This document shows, piece by piece, positions 8,294 through 15,772 of a stretch of DNA of 57,353 nucleotides. Below the pieces are notes generated by a model, which worked only from the letters and a program-made list of their open reading frames with translations, did no database searches and had not been told where the DNA came from. The DNA is taken from assembly GCA_023261755.1 (NCBI GenBank), contig JAGDXS010000020.1, positions 1-57,353 on the forward strand, in the 5' to 3' direction. The translations under genes and the position numbers were made by a program. Every line of letters begins with the position of its first letter. Within the stretch, counting starts at the first letter, position 1. This stretch comes from Thermoplasmata archaeon. Lineage in GTDB: Archaea; Thermoplasmatota; Thermoplasmata; Thermoplasmatales; ARK-15.

Positions 8294-10039
8294 TTTAATG
8301 TATGAAACATTCTGCTTGTAAACTTTAATTAAATCGTTCATTGTAACAATGCCTAAAAATAAGCCTTTTTCAACAACTGGAGCCCATGTGGACTTTATTT
8401 GTGACATTACTTCCCACGCCTGCTCTGCACTTGAATCGAGGTGAACATACGCTATACCAAACTTTATAAAATCTTTCACTTTTTTTTCATCATTAGATTC
8501 AATATCCGCTAAATAAACAACACCGAGGAATCTATTATTTTCATCGACTACAGGTAAAGAAATAAAGCCGTTCATTTCCATTAGAATTCTAGCCTTATGA
8601 ACACTTTCATTCATTCCAATCTTTATATCATGGATTTGAGTTTGTGAAATTTTTATGCTCGTTAATAATGGTGTATTATATTCACCGAGATGAGCAGGTG
8701 ATTCTTTCCTCGTGGGCACTTGTGACCTGTATATTGAACTGTTTCCAGAAATTAGGTATGATGCTGCAACTGAGATCATTGCAGCCGGTAATAATTGTAA
8801 GCTTCCCGTCATTTCAACTACCATAATCATCACAGATAGAGGAACCTTTCCAGCTGCCGCAAAAAATGAGAGCATTCCAATTATCACAAATGGAATATAT
8901 GATGTTACTATACTTGGAAATAATGCATTAAAAAGAATACCAAATAGAAGGCCAAGCGAAGCGCCTATCACCATGCCCGGAGCAAAAACACCCCCGCTTC
9001 CGCCAGAGCCAATTGAAAATGATGTGGCCAGAATTTTCATTATTGGTAGCATTATTAAAATAATTATCAATGGCAAACCAGATGTTGGAATTATTTTAAG
9101 ATTATTTGACATGAATATCTGAATCCAGCCATACCCTACTCCCATCACCTCTGGGAATAGAAGAGCTATAATACCTGTAATAAATCCACCCAGAGCAGGT
9201 TTGAAATATTTATTAATCTTAATATTTTTGAAAAAATCATGAATTCTGTAAAAAGTTTTAACGTAAAAAATTGCAACTAGACCAGAAACAAGGCCAAGGA
9301 TAAGGTAAAAGGGCAACCTCATAGGGTTGAACATTCCAACATAATATCCAAAAATGGGCGTAAAACCAACAACAGAGCCAAATATTGAATAGCCTATTGC
9401 TGATGCTATAAGACTGGGGTAAATTATTTCAGGCTCTATGTCCTTTTTGTAAAGAATTTCTGCCCCAAGTATTGCACCACCTATTGGTGCTTTGAAAATT
9501 GTGCCTATGCCTGCACCAATGCCTACGGCCACGGCTCTTCTTCTATCTTCAGGACTTAAATGTAAAAGATCTGCAACTATTGAACCTAAACCTGAGGAAA
9601 TCTGTGCTGTAGGACCTTCCCTTCCTGCACTTCCACCAGAACCTATTGTAATAGCTGATGCAAGCGTTTTTATTGGAATCACAATCTTTCTTACCTTTCC
9701 CTGCTTGTTATGATAAGCATCTATTGCAGCATCTGTACCATGGCCTTCGGCTTCAGGCGCGAATTTATAAACAATGAGACCTGAAAGAAGGCCACCTAAT
9801 GTTGTTGAAACAGGAATTAGAAAGTATCTAGAATTTGTAATGCTAAAATTAAGGTATGACCCTTCACCAACTGGAACAGGAAATGAAATGCCAAGAAAAA
9901 TGTTCATAAATAAATAAGAAAAAAAGATTATTGCATAGTAGAAAAGCAAAGCACCAAGACCTGCTATTATCCCTATTATAGTTGCTATAATAAACCATCT
10001 TTGAAAATATGGAAGATCATTAATGTGAAATTTTTTCAT
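8282..10039 (-). CDS. ClC-type chloride channel/transporter with CBS pair
   Basis: A 585-residue membrane protein with the ClC selectivity signatures GSGGSAGREGP (residues 133-143, with the gating glutamate E141) and GSGGSGGVFAPG. The last 120 residues form a tandem CBS domain that could bind adenine nucleotides. Aligned by eye with the E. coli protein, the segment IEEM becomes AEIL, so the internal proton glutamate (E203 in E. coli) appears replaced by isoleucine. This raises the possibility of a passive channel rather than a 2Cl-/H+ antiporter. In an acidophile it may serve acid or membrane-potential balance. Single gene, divergent from the M24 peptidase. Confidence 0.92.
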   Translation of the reverse strand: MKKFHINDLPYFQRWFIIATIIGIIAGLGALLFYYAIIFFSYLFMNIFLGISFPVPVGEGSYLNFSITNSRYFLIPVSTTLGGLLSGLIVYKFAPEAEGHGTDAAIDAYHNKQGKVRKIVIPIKTLASAITIGSGGSAGREGPTAQISSGLGSIVADLLHLSPEDRRRAVAVGIGAGIGTIFKAPIGGAILGAEILYKKDIEPEIIYPSLIASAIGYSIFGSVVGFTPIFGYYVGMFNPMRLPFYLILGLVSGLVAIFYVKTFYRIHDFFKNIKINKYFKPALGGFITGIIALLFPEVMGVGYGWIQIFMSNNLKIIPTSGLPLIIILIMLPIMKILATSFSIGSGGSGGVFAPGMVIGASLGLLFGILFNALFPSIVTSYIPFVIIGMLSFFAAAGKVPLSVMIMVVEMTGSLQLLPAAMISVAASYLISGNSSIYRSQVPTRKESPAHLGEYNTPLLTSIKISQTQIHDIKIGMNESVHKARILMEMNGFISLPVVDENNRFLGVVYLADIESNDEKKVKDFIKFGIAYVHLDSSAEQAWEVMSQIKSTWAPVVEKGLFLGIVTMNDLIKVYKQNVSYIKSQV

Positions 10040-10127
10040 ATTATTATAAACCTAATTGCGATATCTTATTAAAATATATCCACAACAATAAGAAATAATT
10101 TTAATAGAAGTTCACATATCATCCATT

Positions 10128-11198
10128 ATGACTTTAGATAAAATATTTGAAAATGTGGATGCAGTTTTGATTTATAACCAGGGTGAACCAGTCGTTGATC
10201 TAAACTTCTTTTATTTCACAAGGCTTCTAGATTCTGGCCTTTTTGAAGGATCATATTTATTCATAGATAGAAATACAAAATCAATAATAACAAGCGAGCT
10301 TGAAGAAACTTCAGCAAAAAAATCGGGATGGGATGTAAAGATTTTTAAGAAAGGAACAGAAAGGGATGAAATATTGAAAAATTTACTTTCAAATAAGAAA
10401 AAAATTGGCATATCATTTTCAACATTTACAGTAAAGGAATTTAATAACATAAAGGGCAAATTTTCCAATTTAGATTTCATTGACATTGATCCATATCTTA
10501 ATGAACTTAGGCAGATAAAGGACGATTTCGAAATATCTTTGATCAAGGAAGCTGCAAAAATAGCAAGCGATGCTGTTGACGATCTTATTGATTACATAAA
10601 AGAAGGAATGACAGAGAATGATCTTGCAGCGCAGCTTACCTACATGCTCATGAAAAATGGAGCACAGGAAAATGCTTTTACACCCATTGTTGCATTTGGA
10701 GAAAATTCTGCAGAACCTCATTATTTTTCAGGAAACAGAAAATTGAGGAAAGGCGATTTTATTCTAATGGATTTCGGTGCAAGGTACAGGAAATACAATT
10801 CTGACATAACTAGAACATATGTTTTTGGAAAAGGGAATGAAAAACAGAAAAGGATGTATGATGTTGTTAAGCATGCGCAGCAAATAGGTATAGATGCAAT
10901 AAGGGCTGGAAAAACTGGTAAAGAGGTGGATGCTGAGGTAAGAAATTTTATTGATTCAACTGAATTCAGGGGTCTTTTTATTCATTCCACAGGCCACGGC
11001 GTAGGCCTCGCAGTTCATGATCATCCTGCCTTAGCTCAGAGCTCAGATCTTGTTCTAAAGCCTGGGATGGTTGTTACAGTTGAGCCTGGTGTATACATAA
11101 AAGGTTTTGGCGGTGTTCGTATTGAGGATGATGTTCTTGTCAAAGAAAATGGCCATGAGGTGTTATCATCTGCGGATAAGGAGTACAGGGAAATTTAA
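10128..11198 (+). CDS. Xaa-Pro dipeptidase / M24 aminopeptidase
   Basis: A 356-residue protein with an N-terminal creatinase-like domain (about 1-125) and a C-terminal pita-bread metallopeptidase domain. Metal ligands are visible in [18 protein letters not shown] (two Asp), HSTGHGVGL (His), VTVEPGVY (Glu) and GVRIEDDV (Glu). The family removes N-terminal residues before proline or splits Xaa-Pro dipeptides with two divalent metals. Size and motif spacing match archaeal PepQ. An AT-rich TATA-like element (AATAATTTTAATAG) lies roughly 25-35 bases upstream. Probably monocistronic, followed by the rpS3Ae promoter. Confidence 0.92.
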   Translation: MTLDKIFENVDAVLIYNQGEPVVDLNFFYFTRLLDSGLFEGSYLFIDRNTKSIITSELEETSAKKSGWDVKIFKKGTERDEILKNLLSNKKKIGISFSTFTVKEFNNIKGKFSNLDFIDIDPYLNELRQIKDDFEISLIKEAAKIASDAVDDLIDYIKEGMTENDLAAQLTYMLMKNGAQENAFTPIVAFGENSAEPHYFSGNRKLRKGDFILMDFGARYRKYNSDITRTYVFGKGNEKQKRMYDVVKHAQQIGIDAIRAGKTGKEVDAEVRNFIDSTEFRGLFIHSTGHGVGLAVHDHPALAQSSDLVLKPGMVVTVEPGVYIKGFGGVRIEDDVLVKENGHEVLSSADKEYREI

Positions 11199-11227
11199 AA
11201 TCAAAATATGTGGAAGGGAAAAAAAGG

Positions 11228-11236
11228 TTTATATAA
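11228..11236 (+). promoter_or_regulatory. TATA box of the rpS3Ae-tRNA-Met unit
   Basis: TTTATATAA preceded by the purine-rich AAAAAGG (possible BRE) gives the clearest archaeal promoter in the window. It lies 43-51 bases before the rpS3Ae ATG, so transcription should start near 11260 with a short leader. The downstream tRNA has no room for its own promoter outside the coding sequence. Confidence 0.55.
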
Positions 11237-11278
11237 GGACATAGAATATGGATTTTCTACATACATTGGTGTTGAAAT

Positions 11279-11914
11279 ATGTCACAGAAAGTTGCTGAAA
11301 GGGCTGCGGCAAAAAAGATAAAGGATAAATGGAAGGCCAAGAGCTGGTATAAAATTCTAACCCCGGAGAGCTTCGGCTCTAAAGAGATAGCTGAAACTCC
11401 TTCTGAAACACCTGATCAGCTTATTGGTAGGGTGGCAGAAACTACCCTTTACAATTTGAATGGCGATGTTAAGAAGGAATATGTTAAACTGTTTTTTAAA
11501 ATCATGAAAGTGGACGGTAACCAGGCCCAGACCATGTTTATAGGCCATGATGTTACGCAAGATTACATAAGAAGATTGGTAAGGAGAAGGAAATCAAGGA
11601 TAGATGCCATTTTTCCCTTAACCACAACAGATGGTTACAAAATAAGGGTAAAGGTAACAGCAGTTGCAGACAAAAGATTGAATTCATCACTTAAAAGTGC
11701 AATTAGAAAAAAGATTATAGAATCAGTTCTAGAAAATGGTACAAAGCTTCCATTTTATGAGTTTGTTAACTACATGCTTTCAGAGAAAATTGTTCAGGAC
11801 ATAGAAAAGAATGTAAGAACAGTATACAACATAAAGAAAATAGAAGTAAGAAAGTCAAACTTGCTACAGAAACCTACAGATCAGGTAATAGAAGCAGCAC
11901 AGCAGGCATCCTGA
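11279..11914 (+). CDS. rps3ae: 30S ribosomal protein S3Ae (eS1)
   Basis: A 211-residue basic protein with the eS1/S3Ae pattern: a lysine-rich N-terminus (WKAKSWYKILTPESFG), then IGRVAETTLYNL, FKIMKVDGNQAQTMFIGHD and YIRRLVRRRKSRID. It belongs to the small ribosomal subunit of archaea and eukaryotes. Length is typical. A good TATA box lies upstream and the stop codon is only 2 bases before a tRNA-Met gene, so both RNAs are probably cut from one transcript. Codon use is that of a strongly expressed gene, with more GC than neighbours. Confidence 0.95.
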   Translation: MSQKVAERAAAKKIKDKWKAKSWYKILTPESFGSKEIAETPSETPDQLIGRVAETTLYNLNGDVKKEYVKLFFKIMKVDGNQAQTMFIGHDVTQDYIRRLVRRRKSRIDAIFPLTTTDGYKIRVKVTAVADKRLNSSLKSAIRKKIIESVLENGTKLPFYEFVNYMLSEKIVQDIEKNVRTVYNIKKIEVRKSNLLQKPTDQVIEAAQQAS

Positions 11915-11916
11915 GT

Positions 11917-12021
11917 GCCGGGGTGGCTCAGCTGGTAGAGCGTCGGACTCATAGGGTTACCTTTTTATTAAAAAAGGACTGAGTTATCCGAAGGCCCCGG
12001 GTTCGATCCCCGGCCCCGGCA
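11917..12021 (+). tRNA. tRNA-Met(CAU), elongator type, with intron
   Basis: Acceptor GCCGGGG pairs with CCCCGGC, D stem GCTC/GAGC, anticodon stem TCGGA/TCCGA, T arm CCGGG-TTCGATC-CCCGG, discriminator A, no encoded CCA. Anticodon CAT is at 11950-11952. The anticodon stem lacks the GGG/CCC run of archaeal initiators and position 1-72 is G-C, so elongator tRNA-Met is favoured over initiator. A C34-modified tRNA-Ile cannot be fully excluded. The gene is interrupted after position 37 by a 32-nt intron and starts 2 bases after the rpS3Ae stop. Confidence 0.95.
11954..11985 (+). other. tRNA-Met intron (32 nt) with bulge-helix-bulge type site
   Basis: The anticodon strand CTCA pairs with TGAG at the intron 3' end. 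TAG and TTA are left as the two bulges that the archaeal splicing endonuclease cuts. Joining across the cuts restores the seven-base loop CTCATAA. An inner stem CCTTTTT/AAAAAGG is separated from the central helix by a few unpaired bases, so the motif is a relaxed rather than perfect bulge-helix-bulge. Confidence 0.85.
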
Positions 12022-12039
12022 TAAAGAATTAAAAAAGAA

Positions 12040-12061
12040 AACTTTATTTTTAATTATAAGA
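12040..12061 (+). promoter_or_regulatory. Tract between tRNA-Met and the M20 gene: T-run and TATA-like box
   Basis: CTTTATTTTT after the tRNA could end the rpS3Ae-tRNA transcript. The adjoining TTTTAATTATAAG lies 12-25 bases before the ATG at 12072 and fits a TATA element for a leaderless message. No Shine-Dalgarno sequence is present in the 50-base gap. Confidence 0.35.
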
Positions 12062-12071
12062 TTTTTCATTC

Positions 12072-13262
12072 ATGATATTAGAAAAATTAAAGGAAAAAGA
12101 AAATAAAATTATAGAGTTGAGAAGAATCCTTCACCAATATCCTGAAATAGCGCATAAAGAATATGAGACACAAAAAATTATTCTTGAATATCTTGAAAAC
12201 ATTGGAATAGAGGGCAAAAAAGTTGCAGGGACAGGAGTAATTGCGACGATAGAAGGTAAAAATAGAGGAAAAACTGTTGCTCTAAGGGCTGATATGGATG
12301 CTCTTGCCATAAGGGAAGAGAATGATGTGTCTTATAAATCCAAAAATGATGGTTTTATGCATGCTTGCGGTCACGATAACCACATGAGCATGATTTATGG
12401 TGCAGCCTTAGTTCTAAATGAAATGAAAGATAAATTGAATGGGAATATAAGGATTATTTTCCAGCCTGCAGAGGAAGAGGGAACATTGGGGGGAGCAAAG
12501 CCCATGATTGAACAAGGTGCAATTGAAAATGTTGATTACATCCTTGGCATGCATGTATGGCCAGATCTTCCAGAAGGCGTTCTTGGTCTAAGAAGCGGAC
12601 CCTTTTTTGCAGCTGCAGATAATATAATCATTGAAATTCTAGGGAAAGGCGGCCACGGGGCAAAACCAGACCAGGCGGTGGATCCAATAATGGTTTCTTC
12701 AAAGGTAATAGATTCACTGCATACAATTTCAGGAAGAGAAATTGATCCATTGGAACCATTTGTAATAACAATAGGATCAATCCATGGTGGAACTTCTCAT
12801 AACATTATTCCTGATAAGGTTGAAATGATGGGAACTGTGAGGACCATGGATAAAAAAACTAGAGAGATCATGGAAAATAAATTGAATAGAATTATTTCAG
12901 GTATTACATCAGCCTTCAATGCAAATTATAAGTTTAAATATATTTATGGCTATCCCATCCTTGTTAATGATCCGTGGGTAACAGATTTTGTAAGAAACAT
13001 TGCGTCTGGAATACTCGGAAATGAAAATGTTGTTATTGCAAAACAAACAATGGGTGGAGAGGATTTTGCATACTATCTTGAAAAAGTTCCAGGCACGTTT
13101 ATGGTCCTTGGAACATACAATGAAAAATTGGGATTTACGAACAATGTTCATACTTCAAGATTTAATGTGAATGAAAAAATTTTAGCTATTGGATCAACAA
13201 TATTTGTGGAGAGTGCACTTGCACTTCTTAATTATTCATGGACAAAGAACAATCCTTCTTGA
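12072..13262 (+). CDS. M20D-type amidohydrolase / carboxypeptidase
   Basis: A 396-residue zinc peptidase of the hippurate hydrolase/IAA-amino-acid hydrolase group. Signatures are LRADMDAL, HACGHDNHMS (metal ligands), AEEEGTLGGAKPMIEQGA (catalytic Glu region), GMHVWPDLPEG, and GKGGHGAKPDQAVDP in the dimerisation domain. The family releases acyl groups or amino acids from N-acyl amino acids or peptides; in thermoacidophilic archaea several members are carboxypeptidases. Substrate cannot be read from sequence. The 3' end overlaps the convergent radical SAM gene by 27 bases. Confidence 0.92.
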   Translation: MILEKLKEKENKIIELRRILHQYPEIAHKEYETQKIILEYLENIGIEGKKVAGTGVIATIEGKNRGKTVALRADMDALAIREENDVSYKSKNDGFMHACGHDNHMSMIYGAALVLNEMKDKLNGNIRIIFQPAEEEGTLGGAKPMIEQGAIENVDYILGMHVWPDLPEGVLGLRSGPFFAAADNIIIEILGKGGHGAKPDQAVDPIMVSSKVIDSLHTISGREIDPLEPFVITIGSIHGGTSHNIIPDKVEMMGTVRTMDKKTREIMENKLNRIISGITSAFNANYKFKYIYGYPILVNDPWVTDFVRNIASGILGNENVVIAKQTMGGEDFAYYLEKVPGTFMVLGTYNEKLGFTNNVHTSRFNVNEKILAIGSTIFVESALALLNYSWTKNNPS

Positions 13263-14324
13263 CCAGAGGCAATCTCCACATGATGGAGAATTTCCCTCGC
13301 AATCCAGGTCTGTTGAAAGAACAAATTGGCATTTTTTATCTGCAAAGACACAATCTATGCATGATGGATAAAGGGACATTGAAACCATGAACCTGAATTT
13401 CATGTATTCATCAGAATTCCATATTTCAAAAAGCTTTTTATCATAAATATTCCCAAATGAATATTTTTTTACCATTTTTTTTCTACCAAATATAAATTCA
13501 GGATATGAATGGAGAAACCTGTAGCATGGAACTACTGAACCATCCCATGATATAACAGTGCTCTTTTTTTCCATAAAATCGCATACCCTTTCTGTCCTGA
13601 GCTTAAATTCAGGAAGAATGGTCATGATCCTGTTGCCCATGGACTTCATTAGAAAATCATTTACATATTTTTCATAATCCGTTTTACCATCATAAACGAT
13701 TTCATTTGCCTGTTCTTCACTCATGGGTAAAAGATTTGATACCATAATTTTAGCTACGCCAAGATCATTTGCAATATCTGCAATGCCTGGAAGATCCTTA
13801 ATATTTGATTTCATTGCAACAAATTCAATTTCAAGCTCAGGTAAATCAGATCTTTTTTCTTTCTTCATTTCAACAATCCTTTTTATGTTTTTATATATTA
13901 TATTATTGGAAATTCCCCTTATTTCTTTAAATCCCTGCTCCTCTGGAGAATCTAAAGAAAATATTATCCTGTCAACTGATAAATCAACAATTTTTTTTGA
14001 AATTTTTTCATTCAGGAGAGTTCCATTCGTTGAAATATAAGTAACATAATTCCTCTTTGCCATTTCTAAAAATTCCAAAAAATCTGGATGAACAAGAGGT
14101 TCTCCTATGCCACCAAAATGAAATACCTTAAGTGAATTGAACTCTCTTAACTGATTCATCAAACTATAGAAAAGATCTTTTTTCATAAAGCCTATTGAAT
14201 CTTCCCAGAAATTTCTGTAACACATTTTGCACGATAAATTGCATCCATTTGTTATTTCAACATAAATTTTATTCAAATCTTCTTCATTGAATTTTATTGT
14301 GGCATTGCTTAACCTAAATTCCAT
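13236..14324 (-). CDS. Radical SAM/SPASM protein, possible tungsten-cofactor maturase
   Basis: A 362-residue radical SAM protein with CNLSCKMC at residues 28-35, the GGIGEPLVHPDF region, and a C-terminal SPASM part with many cysteines (CIDCVFADKKC, then CEGNSPSCGDCLWSRRI near the end). The closing PSCxDCLW...CP block reminds me of the maturases of tungsten-containing aldehyde oxidoreductases. No such oxidoreductase lies in this window, so the target would be elsewhere. The alternative is another peptide- or cofactor-modifying SPASM enzyme. Enzyme class sure, subfamily from memory only. Confidence 0.85.
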   Translation of the reverse strand: MEFRLSNATIKFNEEDLNKIYVEITNGCNLSCKMCYRNFWEDSIGFMKKDLFYSLMNQLREFNSLKVFHFGGIGEPLVHPDFLEFLEMAKRNYVTYISTNGTLLNEKISKKIVDLSVDRIIFSLDSPEEQGFKEIRGISNNIIYKNIKRIVEMKKEKRSDLPELEIEFVAMKSNIKDLPGIADIANDLGVAKIMVSNLLPMSEEQANEIVYDGKTDYEKYVNDFLMKSMGNRIMTILPEFKLRTERVCDFMEKKSTVISWDGSVVPCYRFLHSYPEFIFGRKKMVKKYSFGNIYDKKLFEIWNSDEYMKFRFMVSMSLYPSCIDCVFADKKCQFVLSTDLDCEGNSPSCGDCLWSRRIVLCP

Positions 14325-14407
14325 TATATGATGTTATCACTCTCAATATTTAAGCATTTTTTTATTGGATTAAAAATTTTTATAAAATCTATAGAAATAA
14401 ATCACAA

Positions 14408-14417
14408 TTTTTAAATA
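14408..14417 (+). promoter_or_regulatory. TATA-like element of the atypical SDR gene
   Basis: TTTTTAAATA lies about 75-85 bases before the ATG at 14492. Transcription would begin around 14440, just ahead of the two hairpins at 14451-14485, giving a leader of about 50 bases. That is unusual in a genome where most messages look leaderless. Confidence 0.35.
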
Positions 14418-14450
14418 CCAATTTTTCAATTCAATCTTGATTAAAAAAAA

Positions 14451-14485
14451 TTCCTGTGAAGGAATATATGATCCGGTGATGGATC
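14451..14485 (+). promoter_or_regulatory. Twin-hairpin leader exposing a Shine-Dalgarno in a loop
   Basis: Two perfect small stems follow each other. TTCCT-GTGA-AGGAA (14451-14464) has a GNRA-type loop. GATCC-GGTGAT-GGATC (14470-14485) carries the Shine-Dalgarno-like GGTGAT in its loop, 11 bases before the ATG at 14492. The arrangement could control translation or stabilise the 5' end of the mRNA. Function is inferred, the pairing is seen directly. Confidence 0.5.
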
Positions 14486-14491
14486 TTAAAA

Positions 14492-15295
14492 ATGAAAATA
14501 GTAGTAGTAGGCGGTTCAGGTTTCGTAGGAAGGAATATAATACCTCATCTGGCAAAAGAACATAGCGTAAGCTACATATCAAGATCTGAAAATAAAAAAC
14601 TGAAAAGCATAGGGGTTCAGTGGATAAAAGGGAATATTACAAATGAAAATGATCTTAAGATCATTAGCGAATTTGACATTGTAATAGATCTAGTTGCGGT
14701 TATAAACGAGAAAGAACAGAAACATGAAGATGTTAATGTTAAGGGCATGGAAAACATATTAAAAAACGCCGGGAATTCAAGGATAGTTTACTTCTCTGCC
14801 ATGAATGCAGATAATGCTAAAACAAAGTATTTCATTACAAAAAGAAAGGCGGAGGAAATGCTTATAAAGAGAGGAAACTACATAATACTCAGGCCATCCA
14901 TAATCTATGGCGAGGACGATTATCTTACCCAAATGCTTATTAACCTTAAAATGCCCTTTATACCAAAATCTGGAAAACTCTGCCCAGTGTATGTGGAGGA
15001 CATAGCAAATATACTGATGAAAGTAATCAATAAAGAGGGTATATTTGAAATTTCAGGGCCCGATGATCTTACCCTCAAGGATATGTTCGATATAATAAGA
15101 AAAATAAATGGAAAAGGTAAATCATATACAGTACCTGATTTTCTTGTGAAAATGCTTTCACCATTCCTGCCTATTACAAAAGAACAGTTAACCATGCTTT
15201 CATTGGATTTCTGCAAGGGCAAGGAAATTTTTTCAGAATTAAATATTAAGCCTTCAAGGTATGAAGAAACAATGAGAAAATTATTTTCACGCTAA
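14492..15295 (+). CDS. Atypical SDR / NAD(P)-dependent epimerase-like (NDUFA9-like) protein
   Basis: A 267-residue Rossmann protein with the glycine motif VVVGGSGFVGRNI at the N-terminus. Other features are a DIVIDLVAVINE strand, the serine-containing YFSAMNADNAKTKYFITKRKAEE segment where extended SDRs have YxxxK, and LRPSIIYGEDD. It resembles the complex I NDUFA9-like atypical SDRs rather than sugar epimerases. Likely binds NAD(P)H; the substrate is unknown. The message has a leader with two hairpins upstream. A GC-richer, hairpin-dense region begins directly after the stop. Confidence 0.85.
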   Translation: MKIVVVGGSGFVGRNIIPHLAKEHSVSYISRSENKKLKSIGVQWIKGNITNENDLKIISEFDIVIDLVAVINEKEQKHEDVNVKGMENILKNAGNSRIVYFSAMNADNAKTKYFITKRKAEEMLIKRGNYIILRPSIIYGEDDYLTQMLINLKMPFIPKSGKLCPVYVEDIANILMKVINKEGIFEISGPDDLTLKDMFDIIRKINGKGKSYTVPDFLVKMLSPFLPITKEQLTMLSLDFCKGKEIFSELNIKPSRYEETMRKLFSR

Positions 15296-15383
15296 GATCT
15301 TTTTTTGATTCTTTGAAGTGAGATCCTTTTTTGGATCGAGCAGTGCCTTTGGCCCGGCATTCTGCATTTAAGGGGGTGTTAAT

Positions 15384-15476
15384 ATGAATGCAGATGCACC
15401 GGAAGTGGCTTTCTTCCCTTGCCAAAAAAAGAGAGGAAGAAAATGTGTTTTTTGGTCCGGAGCACAGCCTGAATAA
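15384..15476 (+). CDS. Possible 30-residue leader peptide
   Basis: ATG 15384 is preceded by AAGGGGGTG (15370-15378), a Shine-Dalgarno match. It opens a 30-residue frame (MNADAPEVAFFPCQKKRGRK...) ending at TAA 15474-15476. Both the ribosome site and the ATG lie in the loop of the 15361-15394 hairpin. The product has two cysteines and a basic patch. It may be a leader peptide whose translation alters folding downstream, or a chance frame in a structured RNA. Confidence 0.3.
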   Translation: MNADAPEVAFFPCQKKRGRKCVFWSGAQPE

Positions 15477-15557
15477 GGCCCATGGCGGTCCCTGCTGACC
15501 TTTTCTTGCACGAGAAAAGGCAGTTTAAACGGGATTCCGCACAGGACCAGCGGTCAT

Positions 15558-15567
15558 GGGAGGTGAT
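15558..15567 (+). promoter_or_regulatory. Strong Shine-Dalgarno site deciding the start at 15572
   Basis: GGGAGGTGAT is a near-perfect complement to the 16S rRNA 3' end and lies 4 bases before ATG 15572. It is the best ribosome binding site noticed in the window and argues against the longer start at 15482 shown by the ORF track. Confidence 0.65.
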
Positions 15568-15571
15568 CGCT

Positions 15572-15757
15572 ATGGAAAAAGAGAAAAAAGGAATAGATAA
15601 ATTTTTCGGAACAACATATGTTGAGATGTGTTTTGAAACATTATATGGAAGGATGCCTAGTGAAATTGAATTATTTGAAATCATGAAGGACAGGTCAAGG
15701 CAGTGTGCCCTCATATACAGAGCAAACAGAAAGATCCTTGAAGAAACGATGAGGTAA
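15572..15757 (+). CDS. Small helical protein of the ATPase operon, 61 residues
   Basis: From ATG 15572 the product begins MEKEKKGIDKFFGTTYVEMC and is predicted to be mainly helical, charged and soluble. I do not recognise a family. The ORF track start at 15482 would add 30 residues, but these fall in the hairpin region and lack a ribosome site. The gene lies 15 bases before the 215-residue partner and is transcribed with the HerA-like ATPase, so an accessory or regulatory role there is likely. That is inference from position only. Confidence 0.65.
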   Translation: MEKEKKGIDKFFGTTYVEMCFETLYGRMPSEIELFEIMKDRSRQCALIYRANRKILEETMR

Positions 15758-15772
15758 TGAGGGGTGCTTAAA

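Larger units (their letters stand above)
15296..15571 (+). ncRNA. Hairpin-rich leader or structured RNA with tiny ORFs
   Basis: A 275-base block, visibly richer in GC than its surroundings, holds at least six stems: GATCC/GGATC (15322-15337), GCAGTGCC/GGCA-tt-CTGC (15340-15365), TCTGCATT/AATGCAGA (15361-15394), TTTCTTCC/GGAAGAAA (15410-15442), GCCT/AGGC (15467-15479), CCTTTTCT/AGAAAAGG (15499-15520) and GACC/GGTC (15545-15555). The second and third use the same CTGC bases and so exclude each other. It also contains short reading frames at 15318-15371 and 15384-15476. I could not match it to SRP RNA or RNase P RNA by eye. It precedes the ATPase operon and ends in a strong ribosome binding site. 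Confidence 0.45.

Noticed and set aside
15454-15500. Possible SRP RNA helix 8 (GGTCCGGAGCACAGCC)
   Set aside because: The GGTCCGGA start resembles the SRP core, but the GGAA tetraloop closing bases and the symmetric internal loop are not present, so I cannot call it SRP RNA.
15482-15571. Upstream 30 codons of the ORF track gene 15482-15757
   Set aside because: No ribosome site precedes ATG 15482, the codons lie in hairpin-forming sequence, and GGGAGGTGAT places the start at 15572.
15340-15571. RNase P RNA
   Set aside because: Neither the GAGGAAAGTCC core nor the ACAGAAA and GGGTAA-type conserved blocks are seen on either strand.
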